Below, in pieces: positions 54,413-64,000 of a stretch of 64,000 nucleotides of DNA. Below the pieces are notes generated by a model. That model saw nothing but the letters and a program-made list of their open reading frames with translations, was not told the DNA's origin and made no database searches. The position numbers and the translations under genes are program-made. Source of the DNA: Chaunax sp. Z400 (taxonomy: Eukaryota > Chordata > Actinopteri > Lophiiformes > Chaunacidae); contig CM075206.1 of NCBI GenBank assembly GCA_037577475.1, forward strand, positions 7,101,459 to 7,165,458, in the 5' to 3' direction. Position 1 is the first letter of the stretch. Every line of letters begins with the position of its first letter.

Positions 54413-57400
54413 TTAGATGAGTTTTTTGTGGTAGACGGATCTGCACAGAGGACAGGAAGGTCTGCTTTCAAGAGCAAAGGCTTCAAAGGCCTCCAGGCAG
54501 AGCTGATGGAACAGGTGGGAACAGGACAGAAGCACGACGCATCTCTGTTGTCCATGGCTGGATGTACCTGCGTCTGTTGGAAGGCTCGAGCTACACAATG
54601 CTGTCAGGCAGATGGGGCAGTCCTTGACATCTCTCTGGGTAACCTGTCAGAGTAGGAAACAAACTATGTAAAGTAAGAATATTTATACTAACAACCGCAG
54701 AGTCAGGTATTTTTTTTTTTTTTTGCATCACCTGTTGATTAGGGATTAATAACAGTGATTTTATTCACTGCCATTTGATTATAAAGAATTCAGAACCAAA
54801 TGTGTTGGCAAATAGCTGATGAGACACAAGATGACAACATGTTTATCAGTGATCCCTATAAAAACAAAGCAACACACGCACAGCTCTGCCAACGATTAAC
54901 CAAAGGCAGCTTCCTGAATTCAGGGCCCATGTTTCACAACAAACTGCACTCCACTTTAAAGTTTGCGCCCGTGAAAAAGGTGCAAGGTGCGTGTTGAAAG
55001 CACATTTATTGTTTGATACTCCATGTCAAGGTTGAGCCACTCCCACCTTGTGCTCAACCTTTTCACATCAGATAAAGAAGAAAAAAAAAAAGAAAAGACA
55101 TCTTTACACACACCCCACCCCCTCTATAGTACTGGCTGCAATGAAAGCCAACAATGGAGCCTTATGGAACAGCAAATCTTAATGTCTTTTCAATGCCTCC
55201 ACAGCAGTGCAGGCGGCAAAAAGCCTGCCATGCATTATCAGACCGACTCATGTTTTTTGTGAACACGGGGGATTATTAGCCTACCCACTGACATTCACTT
55301 GGTAAAGTGAATGATCACCTCTGAGGAGATGTGTGCTTTCTATCCAGCAGCTGTGATGCTGTTGTCCCCATGCAAGCATTAACATGTCAAGGGAAAGCAA
55401 AGGCTGGGAGACCAGGATTAGAGATTTTTACCGGGCCTTGTTTAATGATAAAAGTGTCCTCGGGTTCAGCAGAGTGCATCTTGTGTCTGACCTGGCTCTG
55501 TATACGGTCCCAGTCTTTCTCCTGAGGCTTGGAGATGTACTTTCTCTCCAGCTGCTGGAACACTCTTCTGCTTGATGACAGCGAGCGGTTGATATCACAC
55601 AGAAAAGCCTCCGTGTCAGTGTGACAATATCGGACAAAGCTGTCATTCAACTCCTGCAACTAATTAGGAAAGAAAAAAAAAACATTTTAGTGGCACAAAG
55701 AAGGCATGTTTCATTCAGATACACAATAGAGTCGTTTTGTCGGCGAAGGCTAATTGTGCTTGTGTATTGTAATGGCTGAGGCATGCTGACAGGCTGCACT
55801 CATTTAACAGCCAGATCAATACAGTCATGTCTCCCACTAACATGGACAATTAATGGAAACCAGTAAAAAGAGGAATATAGTGTTGGGAAACATGGAAACA
55901 AACTCATGTCTGACACTCTTTCTGTCTGAGCATTTTTTTTAGATCAATTCCAGTGTTCTAAAACATTGGATATTCAAATTTGACTACTTTTAGAATAATA
56001 AATAAAATATTCAGTATTTCCCCACCATATTGCTGTCTGTGGCAGAGTGACGCAAATACAGCATTCAGACATTGATATTGCAAAATAAATCAAAAATGTA
56101 ATTGAATGATGAACTCAATGAATAAAATATAATAAATCCAAATACTTTAGACATTTTATAGACATTTCGTTTCGGCCCAGAAAGTATCTCCATTCCGTGA
56201 AGCACCTGGTCACCTTTTCCATTCTCAAATTTACTGATATCTTTCCTCCCATAACTCATCGGTCTTATCCCATTTACAGCAGCTGTTGCTAGGCAACAAT
56301 TAATGCCTGCATATGCATATTATGTCCAAAACTTATACAGCCATCAATGCACAGGCTATTTATTATGCATTTAACCAACTAACATACATTTCTGCATGTA
56401 ACAAAAGCACCAACATCGTCTGTCTCCATGACAACTGAGCAAACTGCAGTATCGTGAGATGTGAGTGAAAGGTCTGGACAAACCAACCAAGCAAAGGACC
56501 CTTTCGCTTGTTTAATTACTGTATGGAATTACATGAGACTATACATTATTGTCTTGTCTGTTTAATCCAGGGCTTCAATTGATGGATTAATCTGTTGATT
56601 TTCTCAATTAATGGATTGTCTGGTCTATAAAATGTCAAAAAATGAGAGGATAGTTGTCAATTGGACAACGAAAAGCAGCACAATCCTCACAACTGAGAAG
56701 ATGAAACTAGGAAATATTTTGTATTATTACTTAAATGAATAAGTACAGTTGTATATTAATTTCTGTTAATCAACTAGCAGCTGCAGCTTTACATAAATGT
56801 GTTGCACTACATCTGGGAAAAGGGTTGTAATTACTGCAACATGTCACCAAGAGTCCCATTAGCCTCAGCGACTGCTTGCACACATGTACATGTTTTCTCT
56901 GTCTGACTCACCTACAGTACACAAACATACAAATACAAACCCCATCCTTAAGCCTGTCACACTGACATCAGAATTGCTTTACAGCTAGGCTTTTATCACT
57001 AATTAAACAACTGTTGGCCATCCGAATGGAGGGTTTTATGAGCCTGGCTGACTTTTCGACAGTCAAGGCAAACAGTACAGCCTTTGGTGAACTTTGCCTT
57101 GCTCCACAGGAGATGTGAACGGGAGAGGACACAGAGGGGGGACAGGAGGTGGAGTGCCGAGGCCTTATCTCAGGGCAGTCCATCTACATGTCGGTAGTGT
57201 CTCCCTTAATGTGTTGACTCAAGGTCGGACCTCAAAAGTGAGTAAAAATTGAAAGCTGGGCATCAGGATCAGCTGATAAGATTTCAGAAACTGATATGTG
57301 AGAGTTTTGTTTTTTTCTCTCTAAGGAACACCTGTGGCTTTGTGGTACAAAGATGCTTTATTGCTTCATGCTATCACAAGAAAAACCGAAAGAATAGGTT

Positions 57401-58528
57401 TCTCCTTCTCACACAGGTTCCAGCCCAGCACTAACATGCCTGTTTGCATTACAGTCAGCTAAGCAAATAAGTCTTCCCCTTGAAAATCAAGTCAATCAGA
57501 CCTGTCAGCGCTGTGCTGCGCAGCTCAAAGCTCTTGAAGATCATCCCCAGTGTGACAAAAGACATGAGACAATTTCATGACCACCCACAACCACTGAATC
57601 ACACAGCTTGAATGTAAAGTGGCTGACAGTCTATGGCTGCATCCTAAGCATGTGGACCCGGACACAGCTTAATGTGTTAGAACACAGTTAATTGGATCAG
57701 TAAATGCTGTGTCTTTGTTTATGTGACATGTTAAAGGCACAGTTTATGGGCGAGATGATGGAGACTGACAGTCGGATGGGTAGGACACTCCAACCCTTGC
57801 AACACATTGTAAGTGTGGCCCTTGTGTGTTTGTCACTTTTGCTCAATCAGCCTCTTTGAAGTGCAGGAGCACTCTGCCTGATTACAACACTCCCATAGAA
57901 ATAAATAGTGCCTGGAAGACATTGGACATAAAATGACTGAGTTGGAGCTGTGACTATTCTAAAGCACGGCCATTGGATGAATTTGTGTGATAAATGACTC
58001 TGACACAACCAGCACACAACCAAATATCCAAACCTAACTGACCAGTCTCATCTTTGGTCATCCAAAGCCTCAGTTGGGGGAGGTTCACTAGGTGGCAATG
58101 TTCCCTTTTTCTGAGAGCCACCATGAAGGCAACACAGCCTCAGAGTCAAACAACTCCATACACTGGCTGCTCTTGAGGCCACCTTTAAATAATCCCTTCA
58201 TCACGTCCAGTCGTTGCATGATTTATACCCTCACAATGGAACTAGGGAGCAAAGCCTGAAATGTCAACCTGTGTCAGGTATCCAAACAACCTGGTGTAGC
58301 CTCACGTCTTCTCCCTTTCCCATCAAACACGGTCAGGGCTACACACACCAGGAATATATAGATACATACCAGACCCCGTCATTCACGGGAGACATGCTTT
58401 TGTGGCGACCTTTTGAAAGTCCAGACTGTTTGAGTAAAACACAAAACTCTCTCCACATTAGACGACAAACAGTGTATGATTCACAAAGCATGAAAGGAGC
58501 TTGAGAGGGTGAGAGCAGGTGAAGGTAT

Positions 58529-58593
<65 letters not shown>

Positions 58594-61500
58594 TTAGCAT
58601 TGGGGTCAGTGAGTCCCTGAAACCTATGTCTCAACCCTCAAGATGTGATATTAGTCACAGGCTTTATTTGACCAACTAAACAGTCTGAAACAGTCAGAGA
58701 GAAATATGTGGAAAAAGGAGATACAAGAAAATAGATGTGACTTGAAGTATTAATTAATCTATAGGATCCTAATGCGATCAATGCATATTTGAAGTCCAAA
58801 CTCACCTTTTTTTCAAAGAATTTGCGTCGGAGAAGTTTGTCTTTTGGGCAGACGGATTTCCTCAAGTCTCTGTATCTTGTTCGAACAATATAACCTCTCC
58901 AGCATGCTTGAATTCTATACACATAAAGACACACACAAAAAAACCAATAATAAAATCACCTGAGAGGATGTTCTTGAAACTGTTCAAAATTTATATTATA
59001 TTATATATATCGAACTAGAAAATCAGGTGTGACCTAACCCAGATAGCCATATACAATACGTATAGACAAGTCATGTGCAAAACTAAAAAACAATGCAGCC
59101 TAACTGAACAAACATATTTTTTGATGTAGAGCAGATTTACTTTACTCACAGTGAAATGTACTATGTTAAAAAATATTTAGCAGCAGCTCACCTTCTCTCT
59201 TTATTTCAGTCTGAATGTTAATTAAGCAGTTTTTCACAGGGCAACTGTACTGTACTAATGGATTTATATATTGTTTTAATATTTACATATAAAGCATATG
59301 TTAGTATTAAAGGATGTTTTTCCTTCAGTATTTGATGAACAATGTTTTCCTTACTGGGTGAGACTGTGATGAATTCTAATTGTGCATTACTTTGAATGGG
59401 AATATATACTCTATACACTGATTGATACACAGAGTATTTTATGGGTTTCCTTTTTAAATTTCTAGTTTAGAGCACGAACCTGGTGGCACACTTGTGTCTG
59501 AAGAGCTGAGCTGCATCATAAATCACCCGTGTCTCATACTGCTCCTTCCTGCACATCGGGCAGCACTTCCTCCTTGAAAACCTCTCAAAGGCCCGCAAAC
59601 AGGCTCTGTGGAAAACATGGGAACAAGACAGCAACACCTAAAAAGAAACAGTGGCATAAATTAATTAGTATACATGAGAAAAAACTTTACGTACATGCTA
59701 TAAAACAAGGAGAAGCACCTAATGTGGTTTTAGAGCTTAGATTTCATCACTGGATTGACTACTGGTTTGTTTCCAGAAGATCCTACTGAATGTGTATTAG
59801 TTGTCAGGTTTTATTTAACTGCTTAGAGTATAGAGTATATATTCTATGTGAGCCTTAAGCCATGCTAAATATGTGTGTATTGATGCATATGTGTGAATGT
59901 GTGTATGCTTTTAAGTGTTGTTTGCTCAGAGGACAGAGAGAGTCAGCATGAACTCAGTGGGCAGACTGGGACCTGGACTCTACCTGTGAGAGGGACTCCT
60001 TTGTGGAGACAGCCACAGCTATGGGGCTGGGGATACAAAACAGTTTACTCAATCTCTACAGGGCAGGGGTAGGCATACTGATATCCCACTGTTTTTGGCC
60101 TCACCAACACACTACATTACCAGTGAAAGGACCCCTGCAGTGTACAAAACCCAAGAGCCTGATAGGGAATGAGACCACAGAGAAATTTCACTTCTCAAAG
60201 TGCTCCAAGGCTACAAGCTACAGTTTATGGACAGACGCATATAGAAATCAGACAAAGTTGCAATATGAAGCAGAGGAATAGTTTCCTCTCAATTTCTGGT
60301 TGGTATTAAAGTAATATGAGCTGGATAGCTGATTCACAACTACTGCTTTAAACATTTTTAATTGTCATATTAATGCGTTAATGCTGTAAAAGACTGTAGC
60401 ACATAGATGCATTGTTCAAAACAGATTCCCTCTTGTCACTTTCCCTTGTTAGCAGGCTCTAATTAACTTTTTTCCCTGAGTCAAACTAATATTTACAGGC
60501 GCATCTATGGCAACTGTGCTTTGTGAGGCCGCCTATTCTAGTCCCACATTCTTGAGGAGATTGGCATCTTAAAAGGGGATCAGAAAGGTGTAAAAGACTG
60601 AATGACCCTCACAGTAACACACTGATTGCTACATCATCACGTCACAGTTGAGTTCCAAGGCAGTATGGGTAAATTTGTACAGTTGTCTACACAGATTAGA
60701 ACATACAGGAACTGCAGGGGGAGATGGGGGCTTTGTGTGTGTGTGTGTGGGTGTTCCTACAGTATGTGTGTATACAGAAACACAGGTTTCCCTAAGGACA
60801 TTAAGGATATTGGGAGCATGTAAAAAAGGAAAGAGAGCTCTCTCACAGAATATTAACAGTTGCAACTGTGTTGGGGGAATACCTGAGGCTGAAGGAGAAA
60901 CTCCTCCCTGCATATTGCACAGGGCTGAGCTGAGTCCCCCTGCTGAACAGACCTCGCCTTGACCCGAGTCCATTCGTCCTCTGTCAGTCTTCCTGCAGGG
61001 GAGGCCACCAATCCCAGCTTCTGAGCTAAAAGAAATAAGAAAAATACTGGTTATATATTTATGGGTCACTTAAAGTCTCTACCTGAGTGTTTGTTTTACC
61101 TAATGTTAAAGGAGGGGGAGCAGAATCAAGCACATATTCTCTCTCTTGTTGTTGATTTTGCCTCTGTAGACCCCTTTCTTCCACTTTTCCTCCTGCTTGT
61201 GCATTTCTGGGTGCTTTTCTTTTGCATCTCAGCAAAGGGTTGGAGAGTGAGAAATCTGGGTGCAGCAGCGTGCGTGTGATGTGGTCTTGAAAGGCAACTG
61301 AGGTGATAACCAATTTGTTATTATTAGCTTTAGATTCCAAACCCTGTAAAATAAGATATAAATGCTCATCACTTAATTTACATAAAGTGATGCATGAGAC
61401 ATAGCAAACCTTTATAACCTTAGTAAAGTGGACTTAGCGTTATCTCTGACTAGGATAGGTAATAAATACATCTAAAAGCATTCAGAGACATACTGATGAG

Positions 61501-61978
61501 ATCAAATAATATCAAAATTTGGGATAAATGACTGCATGGATAAAAGGAGAATTTGATCATCGCCAAAGATAATTCACTAATGCAGCGTGCTAATTTAAAT
61601 TACTTTTTAAAAAGTGACAAAAAGAGCTCTGCAACAGAAAGTTATACCTTCTGGTTTCCATAAAGGTGGCAAGTCTAACCTCATTTTACTCATAAATTAT
61701 AAAATACATTGGTTGTTTAAAAAGTAGGCTTAACCGTAAAGGAGCTCATTTCACACAGGTGTTAGCTAACCAACTATCTAATTAAGCTAGCGGTAAAAGA
61801 GACGACGAGAATGCCTTCAAGGCCACTAAGAAGAACGCTTAAAGACTACATGCACGTGTAAGAGGAGCCCTGACGATATATCTGTCTCTACCTTTCAAAT
61901 TAGTGCATTTTCATGAATCAAAAAATTTAATAAAGTGGGGTAAACAGAAGCTAAAATCCAAACCTTCCGCATTGCCAT
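54413..61978 (-). CDS. rnf32: RING finger protein 32, complete, 7 exons
   Basis: RNF32 is a double-RING protein with an IQ motif, probably an E3 ligase; in mammals it is expressed mainly in testis. Exons in order: 61978-61964, 61343-61100, 61025-60883, 59637-59480, 58914-58806, 55653-55492, 54643-54413, giving 353 aa (human 362) with intact frame. Residues 76-92 (EYVLDSAPPPLTLAQKL) match the conserved segment before RING 1. RING 1 is C122, C125, C139, H141, H144, C147, C160, C163. The IQ motif starts at R187 (RIQACWRGYIVRTRYR). RING 2 is C286, C289, C318, H320, H323, C326, C341, C344. All ligands are present in both. The start has two Met codons in MAMRK; either could serve. A short exon 1 of five codons is supported by a good donor and by frame. 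Convergent with lmbr1. Confidence 0.95.
55690..55860. promoter_or_regulatory. Candidate conserved non-coding block in rnf32 intron 5
   Basis: Repeat-free stretch with GGCTAATTGTGC and GACAATTAATGG homeodomain cores, directly upstream (in transcript sense) of coding exon 6. In mammals oral and pharyngeal shh enhancers (MRCS1, MFCS4) lie in or near RNF32. Composition evidence only. Confidence 0.25.
56285..56297. promoter_or_regulatory. RFX X-box-like palindrome in rnf32 intron 5
   Basis: GTTGCTAGGCAAC consists of two inverted RFX half-sites (GTTGC and GCAAC) three bases apart. Confidence 0.45.
56566..56795. repeat. Copy of teleost interspersed repeat (family A)
   Basis: Begins CCAGGGCTTCAATTGATGG and has GGTCTATAAAATGTCAAAAA and a final AACTAGCAGCTGCAGC. 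This is the same family as the copy at 40180, in opposite orientation or with inverted ends. In rnf32 intron 5. Confidence 0.5.
56940..57240. promoter_or_regulatory. Candidate conserved non-coding block in rnf32 intron 5
   Basis: About 300 bases of balanced, repeat-free, non-coding sequence with CACTAATTAAACAACTG (about 56998). A candidate for one of the shh enhancers expected near rnf32. Confidence 0.3.
58085..58098 (+). promoter_or_regulatory. CTCF-like motif in rnf32 intron 5
   Basis: TCACTAGGTGGCAA matches 12 of 14 positions of the CTCF core. Confidence 0.3.
58534..58590. repeat. (TG)n microsatellite
   Basis: About 28 TG units in rnf32 intron 5. Confidence 0.97.
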
Positions 61979-62080
61979 CGTATCAACACAGTGATTGAAA
62001 GGTTACCAGGGTAACCAGTCCCGGTCCCTCCTCCTCTCAACGCGGAACCTCTTCGCTGCCTCTGATTGGCTCAGCTGAAA
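61979..62080 (-). promoter_or_regulatory. rnf32: rnf32 promoter with RFX X-box and CCAAT box
   Basis: A palindromic RFX X-box, GTTACCAGGGTAAC at 62002-62015, lies 24 bases before the start codon. An inverted CCAAT box (GATTGGCTC) lies near 62063. The GC-rich text between them is CpG-containing. RFX sites mark promoters of ciliary and testis genes, consistent with the testis expression known for mammalian RNF32. Confidence 0.6.
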
Positions 62081-63050
62081 CCTCTGGGTTTGCTGATCTA
62101 ATTGTATGATGCGTTCACTGCCCTTATACAGGCCAGATAATTAAGGGTGTGATACTTTGAATCTCTCAAGTGCATATTTAAAGATTATGTGTGTTCTAAA
62201 TTATGCTGTAAATGATTTAACATCGTTTATTTCCACAAATGGGAAAATCAATAATATTACACCATTTTGCTATTGCCATTGCCTTCAAATCATGTTATAA
62301 AGTAGGCCTATATACTTGAATGTTTGAGATGGTAACAAAATTATATTGGAAGGGGGTTACAGGTTTTAGAAGGTGATAGAAAACAAGTCTTCTTATATAT
62401 CTATTATCTATTATCATATCTATCTTTTATTTCTATCTACATTTAGTCATACATTAACCACAGTAAAACTCACAATAAGAAGACAAAAAGAAAGGACAGC
62501 ATTGACTCTGCACCCTAAAATGTTGAGGTATTTGTACTTTACTTGAGTATTTCCATCTTTCTCTATACTGTGAATCCACTGCAATTCAAAGAGAAACCTT
62601 GTGCTTTTTACTTATCCACATTCACCTACTGGTTACTTTGTAGATCAAAAGACATTATGGATGGTTGTAGATAAAATTGCCCAACAGATCAGAAATTCAG
62701 AGATGTAAAATTTTCATTAAAATACTGCTTATATGTTCATGCATTAGTAATAATAATCAAATAACAGTCTGCTGCATAATTGATACTTTTAATTCTGAAA
62801 AGCACATTATACTCAGGTAACACACAGGATTTTTAGTTGTAATAGAGTGTTTCTAGACTGTTACACTTCTATTTTCGTTAAATTACAGAACATTTCTTCC
62901 ACCACTGCTGATAGTTTTACATTTATAAAGTTTTTTATGTCTATCCCCTTTTATCACCATGTAAAGACAATTTTGCTCTTTGAAAACTATATGCCGTGTC
63001 TCAATCTCCCTAATGATTATTTTATTGTCAGGGAGTTGTCAGTGAATAGC
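62081..63050. other. AT-rich intergenic DNA right of rnf32, nothing recognised
   Basis: No exon, RNA gene or known repeat seen. Short open frames lack familiar motifs. Confidence 0.5.
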
Positions 63051-63059
63051 TGGAACCTG

Positions 63060-63730
63060 ACCAAAGGAGGTTAGTCTATGTGTCTAGGTGACTCACCAAG
63101 CTGTCGTCAGAGCAGGCTCTGAACAAAGCTAAGCTGCTCATACCTGTGCCGTGAGCTAAGGGATCCCTCCCAGGTCACCCCTCACACGAAAAGCATACAC
63201 ACAAACACCCAGTCAAAACCGTCTCTTTTTGTGCACCTGATGAAAAGTTTGCTTTATTTCTCACACACGGCGCGGGGGTGTGTGACTGTTAAAATGCTTT
63301 GCAGACTTGATTGACTTTGATGTGTTCAGTCAGAATCGGTGAAAACAGATGGCCGAGGAGAGGGCTAACGGCGAGGCCTGTCAATCCAGGGAGTTCTCTA
63401 AGAAAACAAAGTGAAGACCTGGCTATGGGAGAGGAGGAAACCCCTGATCTTCTCAAGAGGCTGCTGCATTCTTGAGATTAGGGCAAGAAAAATGCAGACC
63501 ACTGCTGTTAATGCCCCAGACAAAGGCGTGGAACAATTTATTAGTTAAGAATTCAAGCTCAGAGCTCAATCAAAAGCCTGTCGTCCACAATGGCAGACTT
63601 GAGGCTTTGGTTTGTTTTTTTAAAGTAAATAATCACGCTTAAAAGATATGGCAAAGATGGGGCTCAAGCCCGCCATAAAGCCCGCATTCTCAACTGTCAT
63701 CAGAATGGATCTCAGTACGCGCTTTTATTT
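63060..63730. promoter_or_regulatory. Candidate conserved non-coding block on the shh side of rnf32
   Basis: Composition changes sharply from AT-rich to balanced, high-complexity sequence for about 670 bases with no coding frame. It carries forkhead and homeodomain-like cores (GTTAATGCCC near 63508, ACAATTTATTAGTTAAG near 63534, AGTAAATAATCACGC near 63625). The gene order predicts shh beyond this edge, so a long-range shh element is plausible. Confidence 0.4.
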
Positions 63731-64000
63731 TCAACAAGTACATTGTTTGTCCTTTTCTTCATAAATACCATTTTAAAGAGCTTTTTATTTAACTTTCTTC
63801 CCCCTGGACCTCTTTACACGATCTGTGGTATTTTTGAAAAGACAACTCACCTTGACGTGCAAAGAGCTGATGACTTAAGCGAGTGTTTAAAAAGAAAAAA
63901 ATGAGGGGAGCTGCTTTGCAAAATTTGAATCCACAAGTTGAAAAGGAAAATATTCTGCCGGTTCTTGAGAGAGTGATGAGATCGAATATGATAGTGCTCA

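Noticed and set aside
62847..63074. 75-codon open frame right of rnf32
   Set aside because: AT-rich, no motif, no splice or promoter support.

Overview
This is vertebrate nuclear DNA, almost certainly from a teleost and probably a percomorph. The genes have many exons with GT-AG introns. Base composition is AT-rich, with CA, CT and TTTA microsatellites, and I recognise several interspersed repeats common in spiny-rayed fish. There are no bacterial features such as operons or CRISPR arrays.

The window holds the conserved gene neighbourhood ube3c - mnx1 - nom1 - lmbr1 - rnf32, which in jawed vertebrates flanks sonic hedgehog (shh). From left to right: (1) 32-2347, minus strand: the first five coding exons of ube3c, a HECT ubiquitin ligase; the rest lies off the left edge. 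(2) 3231-8338: intergenic DNA that is bland at first, then has several high-complexity blocks with the look of conserved non-coding elements (CNEs) upstream of mnx1. (3) 8339-10466, plus: mnx1, a motor-neuron and pancreas homeobox gene, complete in three exons (313 aa). (4) 10467-13341: mnx1 3' UTR and downstream DNA. (5) 13342-20377, minus: nom1, a nucleolar MIF4G/MA3 protein, complete in 11 exons (840 aa). (6) 20378-20803: a 426-bp head-to-head interval serving nom1 and lmbr1. (7) 20804-51340, plus: lmbr1, complete in 17 coding exons (492 aa), with very large introns. (8) 54413-61978, minus: rnf32, complete in 7 exons (353 aa), tail-to-tail with lmbr1. (9) 61979-64000: rnf32 promoter and the start of the non-coding territory expected to lead to shh.

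The genes are unrelated in function. What holds them together is probably regulation: in mammals intron 5 of LMBR1 contains the limb enhancer of SHH (the ZRS), and this linkage is kept across jawed vertebrates. Intron 5 here (28877-35789) is in the homologous position. It contains a dense block at 29480-30460 rich in ETS and HOX13-like motifs, bracketed by two good CTCF-like motifs, one in intron 4 and one in intron 5. This is my best candidate for the fish ZRS. It is inferred from position and motifs, not from an alignment. Other blocks in lmbr1 introns 3, 5, 9 and 12, in rnf32 introns and at the right edge are further candidate shh or mnx1 elements.

All exon boundaries were read by hand from the sequence. 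Reading frame is kept through every splice in all five genes, which is strong internal support. Statements about conservation of non-coding blocks are judgements from composition and motif content and need alignment.
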